This document shows, one piece after another, positions 12,579-23,434 of a stretch of DNA of 64,000 nt (position 1 is the stretch's first letter; every line of letters begins with the position of its first letter). The stretch is taken from contig CP084617.1 of assembly GCA_025917655.1 (NCBI GenBank), positions 868,001 through 932,000 of the forward strand. Reading direction: 5' to 3'. The DNA is from Chlorella sorokiniana. Taxonomy: Eukaryota > Chlorophyta > Trebouxiophyceae > Chlorellales > Chlorellaceae. The notes under the pieces were generated by a model. That model searched no databases and had not been told where the DNA came from. It saw nothing but the letters and a program-made list of their open reading frames with translations. The translations under genes were made by a program, and so were the position numbers.

Positions 12579-15500
12579 CTATTCCAGGCATCTCCATCTA
12601 CCTCAACTAAATGCTGTTGAGGCTGCCTGCCTTCTCCTTCTCCCTACGCCGTCCACCGCCGTAGGCTTAAGGGTGCCAGAGGGTGCTACACTACGTGGGC
12701 CAGTTGGCACTCCTTACCCTGCAAGAGCTGGTTTAGCAGACAGGGGCGGGTGGGTGGGTCTGCTCAGCTTCCGCTTCCTGCTCACACCTAAGCAGGCTTG
12801 AGCTGCGGGGGTGACCCTCGCACGTAGCCTGCAGTCACTGCAGTGTGCTGCTTTTTCCTGCTTTCCTTTGCCGCTTATCCTTTTGTGTCTGCTTTGTGCT
12901 CCTCTCTCCCTCTCTGTTATGTTTTAGCCAGGTGTGGCTGTAACAGGAGCAGTTGCTTGAGCAGTCTGTTTCTGCAGTTTGGGCAAGGAGAACAGCTTCT
13001 GCAGCATTGCAGGGTGTCAGCTGTGAGCCACACGTAGCGGGACTGGTGCAGGTCTGTGCCAGCCCCTTACATGAGCAGCAAGTTGAGACCGCCACCCTTA
13101 TGCATGCATGCAAAAGCTAGTAGCAGGCACAGCAGAACCATCACCTGGGTGCTTCGCGTCAGCGCCTGCCGGCCGCCAGATCGCGCTGTGTAGGCAGTTG
13201 CTGTACAGAGCTCTGTTGAGGTGTGGGCAGTTCTATCTCGCTCCCCCGCCTGACTGTACATGTCCACAGGCCCTTCCTGCCCAATGTGCACGAAACAAGG
13301 GGGCAAAAATTCCTGGCAGGTTAAACCCAAGCGGATACAGGAATGCAAGATGAACCCTTACTCTCTTAGTCTCGCATGCTGCCCAGCAAAGTGCAGCAGT
13401 GGCTTCCAGCGCTGCGACGCAAGCGGCAGCGGCAGCAGGAGCGGCAGCGGCAGCATCAGCGGCGGCGGCGGCGGCAAGGGCGGCGGCAAGGGCACAGGGT
13501 ATTAGGCTTGTTCAACCACATATGAATGGCCCGGACCTCTGCGGAGCATTGTGTGCGAAAGGGTCGGGCTGGCTGACGATTTGAACCATGCAGGTGAGCT
13601 GGCCATCTCATCAAGGATTTCTTCCCTGGCAGCACGCGTGCCCTCTTGGCCAACCCCGCGTCGTTTCAAACGCTTTCGTATGTTTCAAATGTTCGAAAAG
13701 CTGAATCATGCGCGCCTCAATGTCGCTCTGGCTCCTGCGCTGGCTTTTAACAGCCTGCTTGTGCATTGCCGCCCGCGGGGAGTTGGTGGCGGACTCATCG
13801 GTCGCCGAAACTGTCTGTCAGGGCGATGAGGCGCCCGGCACGTTCTGCTACGTCGCCTCGTCCACCTTCCCGCGGAAATGCGAATGCGTCAGGAATGCCT
13901 GCCCCTCCGCCTCGGTCGCCGAGACAACCAACTGTTTCATCTGCGATAGGGGTAAGGTGCTGCGCAGACTGGTTGTCGCGCGAGGGGCCGTCACTGCAGC
14001 TGTCGACAGCCGCAACGGCCGCCTGCCTGCTGCGCCTGCCTTGCTGCTGCGCCAACCTTGCATTGCCCAGTTTACCTCTGTCTTAAATTCCTGTGAAGCA
14101 TGACTGTTTGGTGAGGTGCATGCAGGATTTGGGACATACGCAAGCGAAGAGGAATGCGTGGCTAGCGGTGCTGAAGTGCAGGCCAACAGCATTGACCCTC
14201 GCTCCTACCCAGCACCCACCTTCCCGCCCACTGCCTGCCCAGCCAAGTCTCGAGCCAGCGGCAGTGTAAGTCTCCTCTTCCTTTGGTACCCTGTCTTTCC
14301 ATGGTTATAGTGGACCGCATGCTCAAAAGGCATTGTCCTAGGGGCCGGATGTTTGGCTGCTTCTGTGCTGATTCTGGCCAGCGTTCGTTTCGCTCTCGTC
14401 CCTGCATCCCGCAGGAAAAGCGCAGCGGCTGCCCTTTCTGGCAGCAGGGCCTGAGGAAATGGAACGACCCTGCCACCTGGGGCGGCCGGGTGCCATCGGT
14501 AAGAACCCAAAACCAGCGCATGCACCCGCCAAGTGCAGCTTGCACATCCGGTGAATCATGGAGGTGGCAGTTGCTCTGCTGACCGCTCCCCATGTTTTGC
14601 CTGTCTCCCTCCTCATGCTGCCCAGCCCTCCGGCACCATCACCCTCCCAGCCAACTCCAAGGTGCTGCTTGGAGCGTGCATGCTGCAAAAGGGCGTCACC
14701 TATCGCCAGATCATCATTCCAGCAGGCTCCGAGGTGAGTCTGGCAGCTGGCAGGAAGCCTGCAAGGCACGCGAATCACGCCTGCCGCTGTCCCCAGCAGG
14801 CAGGCCCTGGCTCCTGCATGCCCGTCTCCCCTCAGTCCACCCGCTCCCTTTCCCTCCCTGCCCTCCAACGCACCGCAGCTCATCCTGGCTGACGAGGACA
14901 TGGCGCTGGATGTGGGCTCCATCGTGGTGAAGGGGGCGCTGCGCGCTGGAGGCCCAGACTGCCGCCTCACCTCCCGCCTCACCCTCACCTTCCACTCTGT
15001 GCCGGGCATGAACCTGTACGACATGGTGGGCTTGGGGCTGGCAGGGATGCCCCGTTGATGTTGTTCTACGGTGCCAAACACTTAGCATGTGGCACGACAG
15101 CTGTTTGCGAAAGCATCGCACCGGTTGTTGCTTACAGCCCAACATGCCTGGCGCCCTTTCCTGCCTGCGAGCCATGCAGGCGCTGGTGGTAGCCAAGGGC
15201 GGCACCCTGGATCTGCATGGAAAGCTGTTTGCGCCAACCTGGACTCGCCTTGCGCAGGTGCAGCACCGGCTGTTGCCTCACTGCGGGCCTCTCACGAGCA
15301 ACTCACAATGCCATGCTTCCTGCTTACTGCTGCCGCAGACGGCCACTGCCGGCTCAACCTCGCTCAAGCTGCAAGATGCGGTGCCTGGCTGGGAGGCGGG
15401 GCAGCAAGTCGTGGTGACCACCACCATCTGGAAGGATGAGCAGGTGCTGAGGGAGAAAGGGGGCAGGAGGTGGGGCAAGGCTTGCATGCCGGGGCCCGAA

Positions 15501-18500
15501 CGGTTCTGGCAGCAGCTGATGGACAGGGCAGCACGCCTCTTGCGCTTGACACGGTGCTGGTCTGCAACCACCTTCCCTGCAGGATAACCAGAACGAGGTG
15601 ATCACCATTGCCAGCGTGTCGCCAGACGGGCGAACGCTAAAGCTGGCCTCCCCCTCCAGTACCAGCACTACGGGTGGGCCCGCTCGATGCGTGCACTGCA
15701 CCGCTATGTTGAAGCTGATGCTTCCCCACCCCCAGTCGACCAGGCGCATTGCCAGCAGCCCAGCTGCAGCGCCCTTCCCTCCCCCTCTGGTCAGGTTTCC
15801 TCAGTCCACTCACCATCCTGCTCCTCCCTCCCACACAGAGGTCCAGAGTACCAGGCAGAGGTGGGCCTGCTGTCACGCTACATGCTGGTGCAAGGCGATG
15901 CCTATGCGGAGCGCTCCAGACGCGGGCCGCACATCCGGATCGAGGGCTCGGCGCGCATCCGCGGCGTGCAGGCCTTCCGCGCTGGCCAGGTGGGGGGCAA
16001 CAGGCAGGCAAGCGGGCTCCTTCGTGCTGATTCTTGCCAGGCTGGAAGGCTCTTTGCGTAGATGTGGCTGTGCTGCCGCCTGTGTCCCAGCCCTGCTGCT
16101 TGCGCCCGCCCGCAGACCAATGTGAAGGGGACCTATCCCTTCCACTGGCACCTTGTCGGGGACGCTTCAGGCCAGATGGCCACCGACAACTCAGTGTACA
16201 GGTGGGGGCCAGCAGGGTGCTGCCGCTGTGTGAGGCAGGCCTTGCCCGCAGCCACGCTTGGCCCCCGCATCTGGGTGCGCCATGAAAAGCCTCCAAACTG
16301 CCGCGGGCGGCTGCGCGCCATGCGAGCGTTTGCCCCCTGCCCTGCCTCACTCCTAGTGCACATGTGCTCCCACCTTTTCCCCGCTCGTCCTGGCCCCCAA
16401 TGGACAGGTCGTTCTACCGCTGCTTCACCATCCATGCCACCAACAACCTGCTGCTCCAGAACAACGTGGCCTTTGACGCCACCGGCCACTGCTTCTACAT
16501 CGAGGTGGATGGCAGCCAGCGGGAAGGGGGCGTGCCATGCTGCTGCGCCTGCTGCAGCTCATGCATGGCAAGGTGTCGGTCCCTGAGCGGGGTGCCTGCT
16601 CAGCTTCCTCTGTCACTCGCCCTGTGACCAGCCTACCTCCCGGCTGCACGCTCGCCTCCTGCAGGAGGGAGTGGAGGAGTACAACACTCTCGACCACAAC
16701 CTGGCAGCATACGTTCACGTTATCGGCCGGGTGAGTGGGTGCAGGGGAGTGCTGCTGTGACGTGTGAGCACAGAGGCAGAGTAAGTTTGGTGATTCAGGC
16801 AGCTCCCAGCCTAGACATTCCAAGATCTCTCACACCAGCTCGTGTGCTCCCAGCGCAGCCTGCTGCGGGCAAAGACCAGCGGGGCCAGACTTTTGCTGCC
16901 AGCAACAGCTTGGCACAGCCGTCGGACGCTGCTGCCTCAGGCTTCTACGTCACCAACCCCAACAACCGACTCACCCGGAACGCTGCGTCGGGAGGCTACT
17001 CAGGTGAGGCACCACCTTGCGATGCAGCAGCTGTTCGTCGCCGCCCCAGCGCAAGCCAGCTGCATCATCACCCGAACTTGTTGAGCGACACCATCAGTAA
17101 CTGAACATTTGACCCTCGTGGAGTGAGAGACTTGGCAGAGAACTCAGCAGGCTGCCCCCTTGTGGCCCAATCCCCTGCTCCACTGCAGGTTATATCTACC
17201 CCGTGCTGACCAGGCCGATTGGCGGCTCCCGCGACAGAAAAGTTGTGCCCGCCTCCCGCCCCCTGCTGCTCTTCGACGGCAACACCGCTCACAGCAGCGG
17301 CTACATGTGGTGAGGCTGGGGTGTGGGGCAGGAGGCCTGGGGCAACTTGAGCTGCTGTGGGAGCTGCTCCAGCCTGAGCTCCACTGAGCTCCGGCCGCCG
17401 CCCTGCTGATGCCCACAGGTTCCAGGCCGGCTGCCTCTACTTTGGTGGCAAGATCTGGGAGGACCCCAAGCAGAATAACCGCCTGTACTACAGCGGCGGC
17501 CGCTACGAGTTCACCACCAGGCGGGCTGTGCTTGGCGGCATGCAGGAGGATAGGCAGCAGGGGGCTTACAGCTTGCTCTGCCGACGGCAAAGCCGCACCC
17601 AGCACACTGATCCAGTGTCTTCCCGCTTGCCGCTTCACCTGTTGCAGGGACGCATCGGGCAAGTCCCCGCTTTCTTCAAGCTCACAAACACCAAGGTCTC
17701 CTTGTGCATGGTGCGATGCCCCAGAGCCAAGCCGCATCCGCAAGTGGTTGCACGCCGTCTGCGTCCTAACCGCCGCCTGCATCAGTTAAGGGGCACGTTA
17801 GGGGCATTAACAACCACCAAGCGCTCTCGCCCAAGTGCCGCCTCCCCACAGGTGGGCCTGATGTCGTGGGGCCAGCGCTTCGAGGTGGCCAACTACCAGG
17901 CCTACGACATAGGTGGGCCGCTGCTGCTGCAAGCCCACCACTTCTCCTGGCTGACGGCTTATGACAGCCACCTCGATCTGCTCCAGCTCAGCCCTGGTGA
18001 AACAGCAGCACAGCCCGCTTGTGTCCGGTCCCCTTCCCAACCCCCTTCTCCATCCCTTCCAGTCCGCGGCGCAACCCTCTTCGGCCAGAGTTTCCTGCAC
18101 AAGGCCTTCATCAATGTGCAGTCCGGCAACCAGCGCAGCCAGTTTCCTGGGCGCCTGAACGACCTGCCGCCCATCGCCGGCTTCCAGGCGCGGCGCCGCC
18201 TCTGGCTTGCGGGCGTGCCTGCGCTGGTCCCCCCCCGCACAGGGCTGGCCATCAATAGACCACCCTCCTGGCCGCCAGCCACTGCACCACCAACGTTGTA
18301 ACCCCCACCGCCGCCCCTTGCCCACCTCTTGGTGTTGCCGCAGTGGTACGACACGCGCACCATGACCATCATCAAGGATGTCACCTTTGTCAACTACAAG
18401 TGGCAGCCGCAGTTGGGCAACGACCGTATGTGCGTATTCTACGTGAGCAGGGCTGGGTGGGAGGGCGGCCTGGGCAGGGGAGCGGGACCCCGGGCACCTG

Positions 18501-21500
18501 CAAGCCCCACAGCGAGCAGTCTTCAGGCAGCGCTTCAGTCTTCAGGCAGCGCTGCAGCTTCTGCTGGCGGCTTGGCAAGAGAGTGCATGGCCGCGGTCTT
18601 CTCCCAGCGCCCCCTACTTTTCTTGCCCATCCTCCTCCTCATGCAGAGCATGACGACCAGCGATGAGTTCAAGCCCATGGTGGGGCCTGCAGCCTGCTGT
18701 GAACGTGCTGACCGCATGAAGCCTGCCTGCCTCACGCGGCTGGCACGCGGTCCAGACAGGCGCCTGCTTTGCCCAAACACCCTCTAGCTGTTCTTCCCTC
18801 CATCGGCCAGCCCTCTTCCCGCCGTCCCCGCCTGCAGGGCATGAGCAGCACCCAGAACATCACCCTACTCAACGTGGACCACAAAGCCATTGCCCGCGTG
18901 GATGTGCGCGGCACCGGTGAGTTGTCTCTGCCCAGCCCGCCCAGTCTTTGCCGCCCTGGAATCGCACCACGTGAGCTGTTCTGTCTGGGCCTCCAGACCC
19001 TGCCCCTCCGCCCCCCTCCCCCTCACGCCCCTGCCCCTCCGCGCCCGCGCGCGTGCGCGCGCGCCCCCGCCCACCCCACCAGGCTCCTCCCGCATGTTCA
19101 ATTGGGTGGACTACGACGGCAGCGCCACGCTGCGCAGCACACCCACCATCGTGGGGTCCTGGCCCTCATGGTGGAATCTGGCACCCGACTGCTCGTACGA
19201 GGTGCGGAGTGGCTGCGGGCTGGGCGGAAGGGCGTCAAAGCTGGAATCTTGCATTCAGTAGCATCAGGACAAACTGGCTTGTCCTGAGCAGCAGCGCTTG
19301 GCTGCGTTCCATGAATCGCAGCTCATTAGCCGACCATTTTCATTTTCACTGCTCTGCCGCAGAATGAGTGGAAAGCGTGGGTATGCCCCTGGCGGCAGGA
19401 CCAGAAGGTCAGCCGGCTGGAGCTGCGCATACCGGGGTTCACCAAGGAGTGGGACACGGGTGGGTGGCTGGGCAGAGCCTGGCCGCTGGCTGACCTGGGG
19501 CGCCGCCCCCTGCAGCCGCCGAGAGCTCATTAGAAGGGAGAGGCAGGGCCACCTGGTCGGGTGACCTGTAACCTGGAGGGCTGTCCTGCTAAACATGCAG
19601 CATCACACCAGCACTGCTCACATCTGCCCACATTGTTTCCCCCATTCTCGAGCACGGCAGGCAAGGCTGTGCCACCCACCCCGCCAACATCATGGGCTAC
19701 GTCGCACTGTTCGGCTACCGAGGCGAGCAGGCACGGCGCATGGACATCACGCGCAACGAGGGCGTCACCGGGGTCACTGGTGGGTTGAGCAGAGTACAGG
19801 GCCGGCGGCCGCCGCGGTGCGCACTCGGCCACCGTGCAGCCAGCCATAGGCAGACCCTCTGGCAGCACGATTGGCTGGCATCCACCTCTCCGTACGCACC
19901 GCTCCCCTTCACCGCGCTTCCCGGCAGGCAACACCGGCTGGTACTTCCACTTCCCCAGCGGCGCGCCCAAGTACCAGGAGCTGTGGCTGAGCCAGGTGCC
20001 GATGGGCACACACATCATCTACGCCTCGCGCTTCCCGGCGGGCACAAAGGTGGGCAGAAAGCCGCCTCTGTCCAGGCTAGCGTTCCGCCGACAACGGCAG
20101 CTGCCCGTGGGCTTGGCAGGCCAGGGCCTCCCGCTTGGCAAAGCCCTGCACTTGGTGCTGCCCGCTGTTCCCGCAGTTTGAGATCTACCGCACCTTCCGC
20201 TGGTTCAAGGGACTCAACCGCAGGGTCACTCAGGCTTCCTCCCTGAACCAGGTGCGCAGAGCAGGGTGGGTGCTGTGCCCCGGCATCCAACACTCCTCGC
20301 GGTCAGCCAGCCCCACAACCCACGCATCCCTCGAGCCTTCAAGCCTCGGTGTCTGCCCCCTGCTGCGGCAGGTGGTCAACGGCGACGGCCTCTCGTACTT
20401 CTTTGACGGCCACCACCTCTTCCTGAAGCTGGTGGATCCAGGCAGCAGGGAGACGCAGGTGGGCCGCGTGCTGGCGCCGGCGGCGGTGCGGTTGCGTGCC
20501 AGCGCTGGGCCAGGGGAAGAGGGAGAGGGACGGAGGCGGCGTGGCAAAATGCAGGGCTGCCGCTTTTGCCGCGCATGCTGTCAGCCCCGCCCCAGTCCTC
20601 ACCCTTCCCCCAACCCCTGGCTACTCCCCCAGAACATCGACTTCTGCCGGGAGGGTGTTTGCGTGCACGGCTCCCGCTACTGGTCCCTCCACTACTCGGT
20701 GAAGGCCACCACGCTGTCCTGCTCCAGCTCCTTCTGCCGCCTGGCCGATCGGGTGAGCTGGAAGGGTGCTGGCACCAGCCGCAACCGCCGGTTTGTGCAG
20801 CCCCATCCCTCGCTCACCACACGCACCAGCCCCACACGTGCCTGCTGACCTGCGCACCCTCCCTGCCTGCCCCCAGTGGAACGACATCCCTGATGCCATA
20901 CCCGGCAGAGCCCCCATCCGCAGCAGAGGAGGCGGCACTGGCAGCTCCACTCCTGTAAAATGCACAGACACGCAGCCCGATGGTCAGCGGCGCTGCTTGC
21001 TGCGCTGCCCATGTTGAGCAGCCATTTTCTGTAGTTTAAACTGCCGTCTTCCGCCACTTGTCCATTGTGCAGATGGCAGCACCTGCGCACAGAAGAAGGC
21101 CTGGGGCCAGTGCAGGGCAGGCTGGATGACCACAAACGACTGGTGTGCGGCAACCTGCGGCCGCTGCAGCCAGCAAGCAACACCCACCCCCTCCGGGACA
21201 TGCAAGGACGTGCAGCCCAACGACGGCAGCACCTGCGCCCAGAAGAAGGCCTGGGGCCAGTGCGGTGCAGCCTGGATGCGTACAGCAGGCTGGTGCGCCG
21301 CCACCTGCGGCCGCTGCACCCAGCCAGCATCGCCCACCCCCTCCCGGGACATGCAAGGACGTGAAGCCCACCGACGGCAGCACCTGCGCCCAGAAGAAGG
21401 CCTGGGGCCAGTGCGGTGCAGCCTGGATGCGTACAGCAGGCTGGTGCGCCGCCACCTGCGGCCGCTGCAGCCAGCAGGCGCCACAAGTCGAGCCCACCTC

Positions 21501-21880
21501 CTCTCCGTGCACGGATGTGAAGCCCCCTGGGCGGTTCACCTGTGCGCAGCAGAGAGCCTGGGGCAAGGTGCGGATGCGGTCCACCCGCGCACCCCAGCTC
21601 TTTTGCAGTCTGTGCATCTGTGGCACCATAGCTGTCCTTCCTGCGAGTCTGCTGACCATGGCTGCCGCTCTACAGCCCAACAACACCGGTTGTACGCCCC
21701 ATCCCTGCTGCGCTGCAGTGTTCCAGGGCCTGGATGCAGGCAGGCGGCTTCTGCAGGGCCACCTGCGGCAAGTGCGCCCCTGCCGGCCAGTGCACCGACA
21801 CCAAGCCGCCGGGCGCCTTCACGTGCGCCCAGCAGAAGGCGTGGGGCAAGGTGAGCCGGGGCAGAGGGTGCTCATGCAGG
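12431..21880 (+). repeat. Unit 2 of the 9.4-kb tandem duplication
   Basis: Second, head-to-tail unit. The junction with unit 1 falls inside an intron or tail region just after CAQQKAWAK of the first gene, where the sequence switches to the upstream sequence seen at 2990. To the right, unit 2 continues beyond the duplicated part into cysteine-rich exons (21.9-23.06 kb) that unit 1 lacks, so unit 2 probably keeps the original 3' end and unit 1 the truncated one. Confidence 0.9.
12579..13707. other. Spacer between the two G8 genes
   Basis: This is the duplicated counterpart of 3100-4130, with an extra block of about 300 bp (12780-13075) including T-rich sequence. Short open frames match those of the first unit but show no splice structure or known domain. 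The part from about 13380 to the start codon at 13708 is almost identical to 3790-4130, as expected for a shared promoter and leader. Confidence 0.5.
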
Positions 21881-23064
21881 CATAACACCAGCAACACCCA
21901 ACCGTGATGTCTCTCTCCATGCATGACTCATGTGCTCACCTGGCACCCTGGCCCCCGGCTCTGCAGTGCTCCAGGTCCTGGATGGCAGCCGCCAACTACT
22001 GCTCCGTCACCTGTGGCACCTGCAAGCCCCGCACCGCTGGCGTCCAGGCAGGTGAGCGAGCCGCATCGCCCGCCATCAGCGCAGGCCCAGCACCTATGGG
22101 TGACCCTGCCCTGACGTGGGTCCCCCTGCCACGCAGTGGCTGAATTAGAGCCTGCAAGTGCTGCCGACACTGCCTCGGCCACACCTGCCTGCGGTGAGGC
22201 TGCTGGATGCAGGGATGCCAGGGTTGCCCGCCCACTCAACATGGCTGTTGCTTGTCTGACTGCTGCGCCCTTGTATGTGCAGCGGACGTGGCCCCTCCCG
22301 GCCTGTTCTCGTGCGCCGAGCTGGAAGCCTGGGGCATGTGCGGCTCTCAATGCCTCTGGCTTCTGCGCCGTGAGTTGCGGCGCTTGTGCCCCGACAACAC
22401 CAATGCTGGTCCCTGCTACGACATCGCTACCCCCCGACGGCGTGCCATGCGGCGAGGTGAGCAACAAGCTGCAGGGTGTTGCGGTGGTGGCTGGAAGGAA
22501 GCAAGGAGTGACAAGGCAGGCAGACTCCCAAAAGCTCCTTTGCGTGTCCACCCTTGCATGTTTCCCCGCAGACGGCTGCCGCCGGCAAGTGCGGCAGCCC
22601 CTACGTCCAAGAGGGCGGCTACTGCCGCGCCACCTGCGGCGCGTGCGAGCCCGCCGGTGGCGCCCCTGTATTCGCTGTGCAGCGACGTGGCCACACCCGA
22701 CGGCGTGACCTGCACGGTACCGGCGTTGTGCTGCGCCTGCTTCATTCTCGGCGCTGCCTGCATACACCAGAGCTGTTGCAACAGCTGCGCGCTGGCCTTC
22801 CCGCTTCTGTCGCCTCTGCCGCAACCAGGCACACTGCCTTCCCCTGCCTGGCCCCTCCCGCAGGAGCTGCGCATTTCTGGCGCCTGCAACTGGACCTATC
22901 TGGCGATGGGCAGCTACTGCAACCTTTCCTGCAGGCGCTGCCCTGCCCAGTCCCTGGCCGCTGAGGCCGTGCCCCCCAGCCGGAGCCGGTGCCTGAGCGG
23001 GCAGCGCCGGGCGGGGCGGGCGCAGGCTGGCGGCGGCCACCTGAGCAGCTGCTCAAGCAGCTGA
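13708..23064 (+). CDS. Secreted G8-domain, CEMIP/TMEM2-like protein with ShKT-like tail, copy 2
   Basis: Second copy with the same exon order as the gene at 4131. Exon 1 (from 13708) is open throughout: signal peptide, then CQGDEAPGTFCYVASS and a CxxC cluster ending TTNCFICDRG. The G8 domain spans about 14.44-15.03 kb (WNDPATWGG; DMALDVGSIVVKGALRAGG). Beta-helix blocks include YPFHWHLVGD (about 16137-16165), NVAFDATGHCFYIE (about 16465), GYIYPVLTRP (about 17190), GATLFGQSFLHKAFINVQSG (about 18070), WVCPWRQDQKVSRLELRIPG (about 19378) and FFDGHHLFLKLVDPGS (about 20400). The tail carries more ShKT-like motifs than copy 1 (YCSVTCGTC, FCAVSCGACA, YCRATCGACE, YCNLSCRRC) and stops at 23062-23064. 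Animal relatives bind and cut hyaluronan; a role in wall or extracellular glycan turnover is inferred. Confidence 0.82.
21076..22950 (+). repeat. ShKT-like cysteine repeat array of copy 2
   Basis: Three strong units (TCAQKKAWGQC ... WCAATCGRC) at about 21.08-21.48 kb are followed by two of the TCAQQ(R/K)AWGK type and at least four diverged units on separate short exons, each closing with a CGxC or CxxC pattern. The introns between late units are 100-200 bp. As in copy 1, the array is spread over more than one frame, so either small indels disrupt it or splicing is unusual. Repeat number differs between the copies, as expected for unequal exchange. Confidence 0.68.
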
Positions 23065-23434
23065 ACAACGACTGAGGAGCGTTGATGTTCTGAACCCTGG
23101 TTGCGTGCCGCTGGCACTGCCTGCCTAAATCTGCACCTACCTGTCCTCCCCATACCCTTTTGATACCCATATACCCCAGCCCAACTGATACCCATATACC
23201 CCAGTTCCATTCCCATTGCCTTTGCGCCTGCCATGCCCTGTCTTCCATCGTGAAAGCTGTCAACAGGAGCAAGCTGCACCAGATGCAGCCTGCCAAAATG
23301 TTGTAAACGAACCTGCCTTGCAAAATTGCTGACTCAAGGCGGGGTAGACTCTAAACGAGGAGAAGGTCAAAAGGAGAGAACGTCATAAAGCCGCGCTAGT
23401 GGCAGAGCCGAGCACGACATGCCCGGTGCACCGC
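23065..23434. other. Convergent 3' intergenic region
   Basis: Lies between the stop of the second G8 gene and the stop of the SOUL gene. It contains a direct repeat, GATACCCATATACCCCAG, at about 23161-23178 and 23187-23204. AT content is higher than in the genes. It most likely holds the two 3' untranslated regions. Confidence 0.5.

Noticed and set aside
4131-23064. Toxin gene reading of the ShKT-like repeats
   Set aside because: The repeats are the tail of a large secreted multi-domain protein. ShKT is a common structural domain outside venoms.
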